A DNA stretch of 32,720 bases from Candidatus Margulisiibacteriota bacterium (GCA_031267055.1 JAIRZV010000069.1:1-32720); one strand, 5' to 3'. Numbered from the stretch's first letter, positions 1 through 8,027 are shown. The notes: a model not told the origin generated them from the letters alone. A program made the numbers and translations.

Positions 1-192
1 GAGATTTTTGGTTCGGGCACAGCGGCGGTCATCTCGCCGGTGGGCGCGCTGTATCACGAAGGCCGGGAATATGTGGTCGGCGGAGACAAGACCAAAGTCG
101 GCGCGCTGACGCAAAAACTCTATGATAATCTGACCGGCATTCAATACGGCAAGATTCCCGATCCTTTTGGCTGGCTGGTCAAGGTTTTGTGA
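1..192 (+). CDS. ilvE: Branched-chain amino acid aminotransferase, C-terminal end (partial)
   Basis: Only the last 63 residues are in the window; the gene enters from the left. The fragment starts [15 protein letters not shown], which matches the cofactor-side segment near the C-terminus of class IV PLP aminotransferases of the BCAT group, and ends with the usual IQYGK...PDPFGW stretch. The enzyme family transfers amino groups between glutamate and the keto acids of leucine, isoleucine and valine in the cytoplasm. The catalytic lysine is outside the window. The stop codon directly abuts the stop codon of the convergent toxin gene, with no spacer. The family assignment is good; the choice of ilvE over another BCAT paralogue is inference. 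Confidence 0.85.
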   Translation, partial: EIFGSGTAAVISPVGALYHEGREYVVGGDKTKVGALTQKLYDNLTGIQYGKIPDPFGWLVKVL

Positions 193-534
193 TTACTCAA
201 CAATATCATTCTTATGGATTTCCAGAATTTTAGCTAGATTCCTAGCGATAAGATGCATTGTCCTATTCGACAGACTGCCAACTAGTTTGCCAAGCAAGCT
301 TTTTTCAACAGTAACAATTTTTTCGGTCATGACATAACTAATTTTTTTAAGTCCGTTTTCGGAGTTCGGATTAATTTTAACCCTAATCGAAATATTGTCC
401 GATTCAAAAGATGTAAGCAAACACAGAATTACGGAATTAAAATTATCATCAAGATTCGCCTGGACGATCACGACAGGACGGGCTTTTGAGGCATAATTAC
501 CGTCCTTTAAAGTCCAAATTTCACCGCGTTTCAC
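193..534 (-). CDS. MazF/PemK-family toxin (mRNA interferase)
   Basis: 113 residues. The start VKRGEIWTL, followed by KARPVVIVQ and a later T-S-F-E-S segment, is the pattern of MazF/PemK/CcdB-fold toxins; most members cleave mRNA. I chose the GTG at 534 because AAAGGA lies 7 bases upstream and the protein then begins at the conserved KRGEIW motif; an ATG at 552 is possible but has no such site. The GTG lies 14 bases inside the preceding antitoxin gene, so translation of the two is probably coupled. The family is about 110 residues long, so the gene looks complete. RNA cleavage specificity cannot be told from sequence. Confidence 0.85.
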   Translation of the reverse strand: MKRGEIWTLKDGNYASKARPVVIVQANLDDNFNSVILCLLTSFESDNISIRVKINPNSENGLKKISYVMTEKIVTVEKSLLGKLVGSLSNRTMHLIARNLAKILEIHKNDIVE

Positions 535-730
535 GCAATATCCTTTCGGCATAATGGTTCGCAAAATCCAGAGCTTCACGCTCGTTCTCAAACGGCTCGG
601 CATCTTCCCGACCTGTCAAAGAAGCTGGTAAAGAATCAGGGCGCTTCAGAAAAAGCACAAAAGAATATACACTCTCCTGTTGGGTTGGAGAAAGATTTTC
701 AATCTCTTCGAACAACTTGTCGATTGGCAT
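521..730 (-). CDS. Antitoxin of the MazF-like toxin (DUF2281-like)
   Basis: 69 residues, upstream of and overlapping the toxin gene, which is the usual antitoxin-first order. The N-terminal part (LFEEIENLSPTQQESVYSFV, then LFLK) resembles the short helical segment of DUF2281/VapB-like antitoxins, followed by an acidic, probably disordered tail (EDAEPFENEREALDFA) that would wrap the toxin. The ATG at 730 is favoured by AAGGAAG six bases upstream; a TTG at 736 is in frame but lies inside that site. A -10 element sits about 20 bases before the start. I see no clear DNA-binding fold, so autoregulation is only an assumption from the family. Confidence 0.75.
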   Translation of the reverse strand: MPIDKLFEEIENLSPTQQESVYSFVLFLKRPDSLPASLTGREDAEPFENEREALDFANHYAERILRETR

Positions 731-751
731 ATTCAACTTCCTTATTTAACG

Positions 752-760
752 ATTATATCA
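752..760 (-). promoter_or_regulatory. Extended -10 promoter of the toxin-antitoxin pair
   Basis: Read on the minus strand, TGATATAAT is an extended -10 element ending 21 bases before the antitoxin ATG. There is no good -35 hexamer 17 bases further upstream, which fits the extended -10 class. Confidence 0.5.
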
Positions 761-799
761 TATTCAGGCCAGCACGCGCTCCGCTGCCTGTCCCTTGTC

Positions 800-1339
800 C
801 TAAAGAGCAGTGCCTTTTTTGGGGATAAAAAACGCTCCCATATCAATGCCCTCAAACTCCAGCAGCTTGTATTTAGTCCCGATACCGCCTGCGTAGCCGG
901 TCAAACTTCCATTTGAGCCTACAACCCGATGGCAGGGGATAATGATAGAGATAGGGTTATGCCCGACCGCGCCGCCAACAGCCTGTGCGGACATTCTTGC
1001 TTTGCCTGACTTTACCGCCATCTTTTTGGCAATGTCGCCGTAAGTGGTAACTTCGCCGTAGGGAATCGACCGCAGAATATCCCATACACCCTGACGGAAC
1101 TCGCCGCCGATCGGGGCTAACGGCAGCTCGGACACGTCCGGTTTTTTACCCGCAAAATAACGGTCAAGCCAGTTCTTCGTTTCGCTGAACACAGGTAGGT
1201 CATCCTGTTCGTCTGCCTTTTTAGGTAATGTGTCTCTATGATATTTCTGCCCTTCTATCCAGAGACCCACGAGATTCTGCCCATCGCTGGCGAGTGTGAA
1301 GTTGCCTAACGGCGATTGATAAGTCGTGGAATAATACAT
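800..1339 (-). CDS. ogt: Methylated-DNA--protein-cysteine S-methyltransferase
   Basis: 179 residues. The enzyme removes alkyl groups from O6-alkylguanine in DNA in one suicidal transfer to its own cysteine. The C-terminal DNA-binding domain is clear: IPYGEVTTYGDIA (residues 92-104, helix-turn-helix entry) and the active site PCHRV at 135-139 with acceptor Cys136, followed by GSLTGYAGG. The N-terminal ribonuclease-like domain is present, so this is an Ogt/MGMT-type protein and not a fused Ada regulator. AAGGA lies six bases before the ATG. The gene starts 9 bases after the dehydrogenase gene and is probably co-transcribed with it. Confidence 0.95.
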   Translation of the reverse strand: MYYSTTYQSPLGNFTLASDGQNLVGLWIEGQKYHRDTLPKKADEQDDLPVFSETKNWLDRYFAGKKPDVSELPLAPIGGEFRQGVWDILRSIPYGEVTTYGDIAKKMAVKSGKARMSAQAVGGAVGHNPISIIIPCHRVVGSNGSLTGYAGGIGTKYKLLEFEGIDMGAFFIPKKGTAL

Positions 1340-1348
1340 TGCCTGTCC

Positions 1349-2218
1349 TTATGATCGATTATACACCACATCATCAGCGTCGGTAGAATAAGCTAATTCT
1401 TTTTGCGCTTCCAATTCCGCCAACCTTGATGTTAAGGCAGCTTTTATATCCGCATAAGCGTCACTGCCCAGCGCCAGACGCAACGGGCCGTTTCCATCGT
1501 CAACGCACTGAATAATTACCTTTGCCATTTTCTGCGGATCGCCAGGGATCAAATCCCGATCCACAACTTCTTTGGTATGCAAGCTCTGATGAACTCTTTT
1601 AAAATTTCTGGCGGGTTGATCGTTGTAGGCAGCCAATTCCGGACCAAACACGCCGCGATTGGCAAAAAATCCAGTACGAATTCCGCCGGGTTCCGCCAGC
1701 GTGATTGTTATATTAAATGGAGCGGCTTCTTTCGCCAGCGTTTCAAACGCTCCCTCCACCGCCCATTTTGTAGCGCTATACAATCCTTGACCCGGATTGG
1801 CGAGATGTCCTACTTCACTGGAAATTTGAACAATGTGCCCTTTACCTCGCGATCTGAAATACGGCATGAAAGTGCGTGCAACCCGCAGCGAGCCAAAAAA
1901 ATTCGTTTGAAATATGTGTTCAATTTGCTCGTCGCTCACTTCTTCCACAGCCCCAAACAGTCCATATCCGGCATTGTTTACCAGCACATCAATGGTTCCA
2001 AAAGTTTCTATTGCCTGGCTTACTACCTGCTTGATAGCCTGTGGATCAGTTAAATCAAGGCTTGTCCGCCATAGACTTGAACCATATTTTTCCTGCAATT
2101 CATCAAGCGCTTGAGGTTTGCGTACAGTGGCGGCAACACGATCACCTCTTCCAAGCAATATTTCAAGCATTGGATAGGCCAGTCCGCCATTTGCGCCTGT
2201 AATAAACCATGTTTTCAT
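1349..2218 (-). CDS. Short-chain dehydrogenase/reductase (SDR family)
   Basis: 289 residues, a classical SDR. The N-terminal cofactor motif is TGANGGLA (residues 7-14), with alanine where the third glycine usually stands; NNAG follows near residue 86, and the catalytic set is the ISS serine and YSATK (Tyr/Lys). The basic residue after the second strand (TVRK) suggests NADP(H). The C-terminal extension after EPGGIRTGF is longer than in the smallest SDRs and resembles the group often annotated as oxidoreductases of broad specificity. The substrate cannot be predicted. It is the first gene of a likely two-gene unit with ogt. Confidence 0.9.
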   Translation of the reverse strand: MKTWFITGANGGLAYPMLEILLGRGDRVAATVRKPQALDELQEKYGSSLWRTSLDLTDPQAIKQVVSQAIETFGTIDVLVNNAGYGLFGAVEEVSDEQIEHIFQTNFFGSLRVARTFMPYFRSRGKGHIVQISSEVGHLANPGQGLYSATKWAVEGAFETLAKEAAPFNITITLAEPGGIRTGFFANRGVFGPELAAYNDQPARNFKRVHQSLHTKEVVDRDLIPGDPQKMAKVIIQCVDDGNGPLRLALGSDAYADIKAALTSRLAELEAQKELAYSTDADDVVYNRS

Positions 2219-2288
2219 CAGAAATCATCCATTTTAATTTTTACTTTTTTAATTTATCGCTTATTTTATGACGCGCGGGAATACATCA

Positions 2289-2519
2289 TTATTTTATCTT
2301 ATGCGCCGTAATTATTGTATAACTGTGCGCATTAACTGTTATTATACAATCATCTATATACACATACCAATTTTTTCCTTTTCTTGTTATGCGGCTGTGG
2401 GGATTTTTAATTTTTTTCCTGCACCAATTTACAATATCAACGGGATCAATACAGAGATTTTTCTTTATCCGCAACGCACCCAATGGCGTCGTATGAATTT
2501 TATCTACATTTGAGATCAT
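2289..2519 (-). CDS. DUF3781 family protein
   Basis: 76 residues. The pattern DKIHTTPLGALRIKKNL, then WCRKKIKN, then NWYVYIDDCIITVNAHSYT and TIITAHK is the signature of DUF3781, a small cytoplasmic family of unknown function in scattered bacteria. No catalytic residues are known, though the conserved NAHSYTIITAHK tail suggests a fixed surface. No ribosome binding site precedes the ATG; an extended -10 (TGCTAAAAT on the minus strand, hexamer at 2532-2537) lies only 12 bases upstream, so the transcript would have a leader of about five bases. The gene lies 70 bases ahead of the dehydrogenase on the same strand. Confidence 0.8.
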   Translation of the reverse strand: MISNVDKIHTTPLGALRIKKNLCIDPVDIVNWCRKKIKNPHSRITRKGKNWYVYIDDCIITVNAHSYTIITAHKIK

Positions 2520-2551
2520 ATTTAAGTTTCAATTTTAGCAGAAAGCCAAAA

Positions 2552-2668
2552 CTATTTTTTAGATTTCTTCAGCCTTTTGTGAAACAAACGGTTGACGCCG
2601 AAAGCGACGATCAGTTTTTCGGTTTCCTTTTTCGTTGTATAAATATTTTTTAATAAACTAGCCGACAT
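2552..2668 (-). CDS. Possible small basic protein, 38 residues
   Basis: A short open frame of the kind easily missed. Its ATG is preceded, six bases upstream, by a strong GGAGG ribosome binding site; an adjacent ATG at 2671 is too close to that site. The product starts MSASLLKNIYTTKKE and ends HKRLKKSKK, so it is rich in lysine and probably helical and cytoplasmic or nucleic-acid-associated. I do not recognise a family. The good ribosome binding site and codon use similar to the neighbours are the support. The rest of the 2520-2840 gap shows nothing else I can call. Confidence 0.4.
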   Translation of the reverse strand: MSASLLKNIYTTKKETEKLIVAFGVNRLFHKRLKKSKK

Positions 2669-2840
2669 CATACCCCTCCAGTTACTTGGTTGCCGAATAT
2701 ATACCCGTTTTCCGCGCAAATATACGCGCGAATACAGCGAAAAAAATTGTTGCGTTTAGGTTGGGCAAAAGTTAAAAAACGGCTTGCTTTTTGCGACAGC
2801 CAAATGTTAGAGTACCGCATCATTTTTTGGGCGGTGCGGC

Positions 2841-5288
2841 ATGGTCAGTTACGGCTATTTTGATGATAAAAACAAAGAGTACGTGATCACCGATCCCAAA
2901 ACGCCTCTCAAGTGGATTAATTATATCGGCACGCTGCAATTCGGCGGTTTTGTCGACCATACCGGCGGTGCGCTGCTTTGCAAAGGCGATCCGGCGCTCA
3001 ACCGCATCACCAAATATATTCCGCAAATGCCGGCCGCGGAATTCAAGGGCTCTACATTATACGTGCGTTTCAAAACCAAAGATGGATATAAAGTTTTTTC
3101 GCCGTTTTTTGTGCCGACGCTGGATAAATACGATTTGTTCGAGTCGCATGTCGGCTTGAGTTATCAAAAAATCGTTTCGGAGTTTTACGGCATTCGCGCC
3201 GAGGTTACGATTTTCGTGCCCAATGGCGAGCCGGTGGAGATTCGCGACATCACAATTACCAATAAATCCGGCCAGCCGCTGGAGATCGATGCGGCGCCAG
3301 TTGTGGAGTACACGCATTTTGACGCGCTGAAACAATTGACCAATGCGGACTGGGTGCCGCAGACTATGACCGCCCGTCTCAATGACCAGCACGGTTTCAA
3401 AATCGTAACGCAATATGCGTTTATGAAAAAAGACACGGCGGTCAATTATCTGACTTCCAATTATCCGATCTCGTCTTTTGAAACTGACCGCAAGAAATTT
3501 TTGGGCGACAATGAATACGGCTCTTGGGCCAATCCGCTCGCTCTGCAAAATGCCGAGTTGTCCAATTACGAAGCCAACCGCGGCAACAATATCGGCGCGC
3601 TGTTGCAGCATCTCGGGGTTTTGGCGGACGGCGAGAGCAAGCGGCTGATCGTCCTGCTCGGTCAGGACGAATCCGTCGAAAAAGCCTTGCCGTTGATCAA
3701 GAAATATCAAGACGTGAAAAATGTCGACGCGGCGTTTAAGGCGCTGGCGGATTTCTGGGACAAATATTTGGCGATCTTGCAGATCGAAACTCCCGACGCC
3801 GGATTTAATTCCATGGTCAATGTGCACAATCCGCGGCAATGTCAGGTGACCAAAAATTGGTCGCGCGATCTGTCCTACAATCAGCTGGGTTTCGGTGGCC
3901 GCGGCATCGGCTATCGCGATTCGTCGCAGGACATTATCGGCGTCATGGCGCACATGCCCGAGGAAGGCCTGGCGCTGTTGCGCAAAATTTTGAGTGTGCA
4001 AAAACCCGACGGCTCAGCCATGCATCAATTTTACGCTTCCACTATGGAGGCCAATGCCGGCGACAGCCGCGAAGAAAAAGGCCACGACTGGTATTCGGAC
4101 GATCATCTCTGGCCGATCTATCCGGTGACCGCGTATATCAAAGAAACCGGCAATACTGAAATCCTCGCTGAGGAAATTACCTTTTACGACAAGGCCAAAC
4201 CGCTCGAGCAGCGCGAAAAAGCCACGGTTTTTGAGCATCTCGACCGCGCGCTGGAGTTTACGCGCGCGCATGTCGGGCAGCACGGCCTGCCGCTGTTGGG
4301 TTTTGCCGACTGGAATGACACGGTCAATCTCAAAGGTGACGCGGAGTCCGTGTTTACCTGCTGTCTGTACGGACGCGCTTTGCTCAAGATGATCGAGCTG
4401 TGTGAATTTTTGCAAAAAAAAGAATACATTTCCAAATACAAAAAGTATTACGCGGAAATGAAGCAGGCTTTTCAAAAATCGACCTGGGACGGCGAATGGT
4501 TTGTGCGCTGGTTTGAAGCGGACGGCACGCCGCTCGGCTCGCACAAAAATGAAGGCAGCAAACTTTTTATCAATGCGCAGTCTTGGCCGCTGCTGTCCGG
4601 TTTTGCCGAGCCGGAAAAAGCCAAAATTGCTCTGGAAAGTCTGCGCCAAAAACTCAACACCAAGTACGGCGTGAAAATCAGCTGGCCGTCTTACAACGGC
4701 TTTGACTGGCGCAAAGGCGGCGTGACCACTTATCCGCCGGGCGCCAAAGAGAACGGTGGAATTTTCCTGCACACTAATCCTTGGGTTATGTTTGCCGAGA
4801 CACTGATGGGCCACGGTGACAGGGCGTTTGAATACTACAATCAAGTCAACCCCGCCACCAAAAATGAGATTATCGATATTTTTGAAGCCGCGCCGTACAA
4901 TTACCCGCAGAATATTTTGGGCGACGATCATCCGCAGTTCGGCCTCGGCCGCAATAGCTGGCTGTCCGGTACGGCGTCGTGGATGTACACGGTCAGCACG
5001 AAATATATTTTGGGCGTAATACCGACTTACGCCGGTTTGCAGATCAATCCCTGTATACCGCAGTCCTGGCCGGAGTTTAAGATGACCCGTGTTTACCGCG
5101 GCATTGCTTACCGTATCACGGTCAAAAATCCGGAAAAGGTCAGCAAGGGCGTGAAGAAAATCTTAGTCAACGGCCAAGAAATTAAAGGCATCGTGGTGCC
5201 GATCCAGTCTCAGGACGCGGCGGTCGAGGTCATTATGGGCAAAGGCGGAGAGACCGACGAATTGTCTAAAATTTATTGGCAAGTGTAG
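2841..5288 (+). CDS. GH94 family disaccharide phosphorylase (cellobiose-phosphorylase-like)
   Basis: 815 residues, the normal length for cellobiose or diacetylchitobiose phosphorylases. The start (YGYFDDKNKEYVITDP...TPLKWINYIG) is typical of the N-terminal beta-sandwich of GH94. The (alpha/alpha)6 catalytic domain carries GRGIGYRDSSQD (354-364), HDWYSDDHLW, and GFADWNDT (487-494) where the general acid aspartate sits, then NAQSWPLLSG and GKENGG-like loops. These enzymes split a beta-linked disaccharide with phosphate to give glucose-1-phosphate-type sugar and a free sugar. The segment FGGFVDHTGGALLCKGD differs from the AGGYSFY-type loop of classic cellobiose phosphorylases, so the acceptor specificity is open. 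No signal peptide; acts in the cytoplasm. The ATG is preceded only by a weak GGGCGG. Confidence 0.9.
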   Translation: MVSYGYFDDKNKEYVITDPKTPLKWINYIGTLQFGGFVDHTGGALLCKGDPALNRITKYIPQMPAAEFKGSTLYVRFKTKDGYKVFSPFFVPTLDKYDLFESHVGLSYQKIVSEFYGIRAEVTIFVPNGEPVEIRDITITNKSGQPLEIDAAPVVEYTHFDALKQLTNADWVPQTMTARLNDQHGFKIVTQYAFMKKDTAVNYLTSNYPISSFETDRKKFLGDNEYGSWANPLALQNAELSNYEANRGNNIGALLQHLGVLADGESKRLIVLLGQDESVEKALPLIKKYQDVKNVDAAFKALADFWDKYLAILQIETPDAGFNSMVNVHNPRQCQVTKNWSRDLSYNQLGFGGRGIGYRDSSQDIIGVMAHMPEEGLALLRKILSVQKPDGSAMHQFYASTMEANAGDSREEKGHDWYSDDHLWPIYPVTAYIKETGNTEILAEEITFYDKAKPLEQREKATVFEHLDRALEFTRAHVGQHGLPLLGFADWNDTVNLKGDAESVFTCCLYGRALLKMIELCEFLQKKEYISKYKKYYAEMKQAFQKSTWDGEWFVRWFEADGTPLGSHKNEGSKLFINAQSWPLLSGFAEPEKAKIALESLRQKLNTKYGVKISWPSYNGFDWRKGGVTTYPPGAKENGGIFLHTNPWVMFAETLMGHGDRAFEYYNQVNPATKNEIIDIFEAAPYNYPQNILGDDHPQFGLGRNSWLSGTASWMYTVSTKYILGVIPTYAGLQINPCIPQSWPEFKMTRVYRGIAYRITVKNPEKVSKGVKKILVNGQEIKGIVVPIQSQDAAVEVIMGKGGETDELSKIYWQV

Positions 5289-5297
5289 TTTTTAAAA

Positions 5298-6407
5298 TTA
5301 AATTGGCGGCAGATTTAATTCGTAGCGCACACTGCGGCCTTGACCGAATTGTTTTAATATTTTCCGGCGGTAAAGATAAGCGATTTCTCGGGCGGCGGTG
5401 GCCGTGCTGGTCTTGGTCATGGCCGTGTATTTGCGCGTGGTCAAGCCTCCCTCAAACTGGCCAAGGTCCAGCATTTTTTGTATAACTTTGCGCTGTCTGG
5501 CGGTGAGCACGACAGTTTTGATCGTGTTCCAAAAAGCGGCCTTGCGAAAAGCGGCGGAAATTATTTCCTGCGAATTTTGCAGGGCGTTGCAAAACATTTT
5601 TAGAAACCAGACGCGCCAATCGTCAAGTTGCCGCGCGCCGCATTGCGTGTTTCCCAGTATTTGATAATAAGCTTTGCGCTCGCGCATGATTTGCGCGGAC
5701 AGGCTGTAGGCGCGCAAAGCGGTTTTTTCGTCCTGCGCCATAGCCATATCTGTAATCGCGCGCGCCAATCTGCCATTGCCGTCGTCATAGGGATGAATAG
5801 TTATAAATTTGAGATGCGCGTCAGCCGCGCGCAGCAGGCCGTTGCTTTGTCCGGTGCTTTGCTTAAACCATTTAAGAAAAATGGCCAATTCTTTTTTGGC
5901 CTGTTTAGGCGGCGGCGCCATGTAATGGATTTTTTCATGCCCCAAATAACCGGACACGACCTGCATGTTGCCTTGCCGCGGCGCGCCGGCGGAAATGCGC
6001 CGCAAGCCGGAAAATCCTGTTGGGAAAAGAGCCGCGTGCCAGCCGTTCAATCTGGTCAGAACCAGCGGTCGCGCGTGCTGCCGCGTGGCGTCCAGCAGGA
6101 CTTCCACCAGACCGTCGACACTGCGGTCAATAGGCCGGCCAAATCCCTGCGGCAGGCCGAGCTTGGCCGCCACGGACGAACGCACGGACTCGACATTTAA
6201 TTCCATTCCTTCGATTTTGGCAGTTTGTAAAGTTTCGGCTATCAAAAGTTCGCCCTGTGCTTCGGTTTGCAGGCGCAGATCCAGAGCGGATATTTTGCCC
6301 AAAAGCTGTCCCTGCAAAAAACGCGCGCGGGCGACTAGCTCGGCCAGTTCTGGGCCGGCCAGCGCAAAATTTTGCCAGTTGGCATTCTGCCAGATGTACC
6401 GCCGCAT
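5298..6407 (-). CDS. Fic family protein (AMPylase, DUF4172-type N-terminus)
   Basis: 369 residues in three parts. Residues 1-80 match the DUF4172-like start (YIWQNANWQNF) and contain the inhibitory helix motif TAKIEG (62-67; S/T-x-x-x-E-G/N), whose glutamate blocks ATP binding in class II Fic proteins. The Fic core carries HPYDDGNGRLAR (205-216) with the catalytic histidine. The C-terminus (about 305-365) looks like a winged helix, as in Fic proteins that may bind DNA. Fic proteins usually transfer AMP from ATP to a protein hydroxyl group. AAGGAG lies five bases before the ATG. The promoter is overlaid by repeated operator sites, and an XRE gene lies just upstream on the same strand. The GH94 gene ends 9 bases away, convergent. 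Confidence 0.93.
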   Translation of the reverse strand: MRRYIWQNANWQNFALAGPELAELVARARFLQGQLLGKISALDLRLQTEAQGELLIAETLQTAKIEGMELNVESVRSSVAAKLGLPQGFGRPIDRSVDGLVEVLLDATRQHARPLVLTRLNGWHAALFPTGFSGLRRISAGAPRQGNMQVVSGYLGHEKIHYMAPPPKQAKKELAIFLKWFKQSTGQSNGLLRAADAHLKFITIHPYDDGNGRLARAITDMAMAQDEKTALRAYSLSAQIMRERKAYYQILGNTQCGARQLDDWRVWFLKMFCNALQNSQEIISAAFRKAAFWNTIKTVVLTARQRKVIQKMLDLGQFEGGLTTRKYTAMTKTSTATAAREIAYLYRRKILKQFGQGRSVRYELNLPPI

Positions 6408-6418
6408 GTTTACTCCTT

Positions 6419-6498
6419 GATATGATTAGCTGGTCTAATCATATCATATTGTGATATGATTAGCAAGATTAATCGTATCGATTTTTGATATGATTTAG
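6419..6498. repeat. Operator array in front of fic: three phased copies of GATATGATTAG
   Basis: Three copies start at 6419, 6453 and 6487, exactly 34 bases apart. Copy 1 is a perfect inverted repeat: GATATGATTAG, 5-base spacer, CTAATCATATC (6435-6445). Copy 2 has the same layout with 9 of 11 positions matching in the right arm (6469-6479). Copy 3 is a left half-site only (GATATGATTTAG). They cover the -35 and -10 of the fic promoter, so a bound protein would block transcription. Candidate binders are the XRE protein encoded just upstream or the winged-helix end of Fic itself. Confidence 0.8.
6438..6466 (-). promoter_or_regulatory. Promoter of fic
   Basis: On the minus strand, -35 TTGCTA (6466-6461), a 17-base spacer and -10 TATGAT (6443-6438). 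The start point would fall near 6431, giving a leader of about 24 bases that carries AAGGAG. Both hexamers lie inside operator copies. Confidence 0.7.
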
Positions 6499-6509
6499 TG
6501 GCTGCGAAC

Positions 6510-6848
6510 TTAGCCGGTGCGCAGCGCACGCAGCAGCCGGAGCGAAATATGCTTTTTCTCGGAGTTGAGTCTGCGGAATTCAGTCAGGAGTTTTAGCTCA
6601 GCCAAGTTCTTTTTGTGAGGCTTGTCAAAATCTTTAAAAAAATAATCCAACGGGACGCCGTAAAATTCCGCTAGCTTGAACAGTGTTTCTAATTTGGGCG
6701 CTCCTTTTTTGCCCTTTTCTAAATATAGATAATTGGGAAAAGCCATGTCCAGCCCTAGAGCCGCATCTTGAATAGTCAGCCCCTGATTGACCCGTAATTC
6801 TTTTAAGAGTTTGCCGATATGTGTTTTCAGCTGATTGAGGTCTTCCAT
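6510..6848 (-). CDS. XRE-family transcriptional regulator
   Basis: 112 residues. A helix-turn-helix of the Cro/CI type covers about residues 10-65: LKELRVNQGLTIQDAALGLD, then YLYLEKGKKGAPKLETLFKLAEFYGVPLDYFF. The tail (KKNLAELKLLTEFRRLNSEKK) is charged and helical. AGGAAG precedes the ATG by four to five bases. It lies directly upstream of fic on the same strand, with the operator array between them, and divergent from the tail-collar-like gene. It is the likeliest ligand of the array, by position; it would then control fic and perhaps itself. Confidence 0.88.
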   Translation of the reverse strand: MEDLNQLKTHIGKLLKELRVNQGLTIQDAALGLDMAFPNYLYLEKGKKGAPKLETLFKLAEFYGVPLDYFFKDFDKPHKKNLAELKLLTEFRRLNSEKKHISLRLLRALRTG

Positions 6849-6935
6849 AAAACTTCCTATTCTTTGTAGAGCCTTATACTGTGTAGTTTATGATTATGTT
6901 TCCCAAAAATATATTTTTTATAATTAATAGTAATA

Positions 6936-6964
6936 TTGCTTATAGTTAATAATAGTGTTATAAT
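6936..6964 (+). promoter_or_regulatory. Promoter of the tail-collar-like gene
   Basis: TTGCTT (6936-6941), 17-base spacer, TATAAT (6959-6964), with TGT in front of the -10 making it extended. The predicted start near 6971 leaves a leader of about 22 bases with GGGAGG, seven bases before the ATG at 6993. Confidence 0.75.
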
Positions 6965-6992
6965 GGATATATCAAACACGGGAGGTATGTTT

Positions 6993-8027
6993 ATGGCCAA
7001 TAATTACACAGATAGTTTTGAGGGAAATCCATATTATATTAAAAAAGGCAAACAACTTTCGGCGGCAGGCATGACCGCGGCGTTGAATACCAAAGAAAAG
7101 GTGGCGAATAAAGTAACCACTATAAATAACCAATCAACCGACGCGCAATATCCGTCGGCCAAAGTGGTTTATGATACTTTGAGCGGGACAAACAACGACA
7201 TATTGCATAAAGCCAGCGCGGAAACTATAACTGGCGTAAAGACTTTCGGTACGACGACCGCGGCGGCTGAACCGTTGTTGGGTGTGGCCAAAACAACTGA
7301 CGCTACCAATAGTGGCACAAAATTTGCCACTGAAGCACAGGTCTATGCCGTAAGCGACGCGGCCAGCGGCAAGCAGGATAAGATCGGCGCCGGCACAGCC
7401 AAAAATATCGTGGCTTATTCCGGGACGGCAGGAACATTTGGCGCACTGACCAGAACCACAGCTATAAATACCAAAAAAGAAGATCTCAGCGACGACAAGA
7501 TACCCACAGAAAGAGCGATAGCGAACTATCTTGCGGATCTTATTTTGCCAAAAGGCACAATATTGGCTATGGAAAGCATGTTTTATTACAATAGTGCCGA
7601 CGACGCATTCAAGGCCAAATGGAAAGTCTGCGACGGCAACAACAACACGCCAAATTTACAGCATAAATTCCTGCGTGGTTTTCTGTCTGGCGATACGGCG
7701 ACCGGCGGTGCGGACAGCCAGAATATAGCTTTGCAAACAAAACATATGCCGAAGCACACACATGGATTTACCGGTGATAAACAAACTGGTTATGTCAATA
7801 TTACAACGGGTAGTGTTGATGGTAGTGTTTTTAGTCATGGGACAACAACTAGTGTATATAATAACAATGGTTCGGCTTCCGAATCGCGTTTGGATTTTTC
7901 TATGACCCCAAGCGGTACTATCGGCGAGACTGGCGGTGGTAGTGCGGCTTCTGGTTATGGCGAATCTTTCAATGTCCAGACAGTACCAAGTTATTATACG
8001 GTGATTTATATAATGAAAATGGCATAA
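6993..8027 (+). CDS. Phage tail fibre/collar-like protein, orphan
   Basis: 344 residues from the ATG at 6993, chosen because GGGAGG lies seven bases upstream; a longer frame begins at 6936 but would overlap the promoter. The N-terminal half is low complexity with STDAQYPSAKVVYDTLSG, a repeat unit typical of tail fibre shafts. The C-terminal third (from about residue 180) holds LPKGTILAMES, WKVCDGNNNTPNLQ, FLRGF and KHMPKHTHGF, the order found in phage tail-collar domains, and ends with SYYTVIYIMKMA. Such domains bind receptors or metal at fibre tips. No other phage structural gene is nearby, so it may be a remnant, a cell-surface protein or part of a tail-like particle encoded elsewhere. No signal peptide. 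Confidence 0.8.
   Translation: MANNYTDSFEGNPYYIKKGKQLSAAGMTAALNTKEKVANKVTTINNQSTDAQYPSAKVVYDTLSGTNNDILHKASAETITGVKTFGTTTAAAEPLLGVAKTTDATNSGTKFATEAQVYAVSDAASGKQDKIGAGTAKNIVAYSGTAGTFGALTRTTAINTKKEDLSDDKIPTERAIANYLADLILPKGTILAMESMFYYNSADDAFKAKWKVCDGNNNTPNLQHKFLRGFLSGDTATGGADSQNIALQTKHMPKHTHGFTGDKQTGYVNITTGSVDGSVFSHGTTTSVYNNNGSASESRLDFSMTPSGTIGETGGGSAASGYGESFNVQTVPSYYTVIYIMKMA

Noticed and set aside
3057-4931. Long open frames antisense to the GH94 gene
   Set aside because: They mirror GC-rich codons of a strongly supported gene, have no ribosome sites and contain unlikely residue mixtures.
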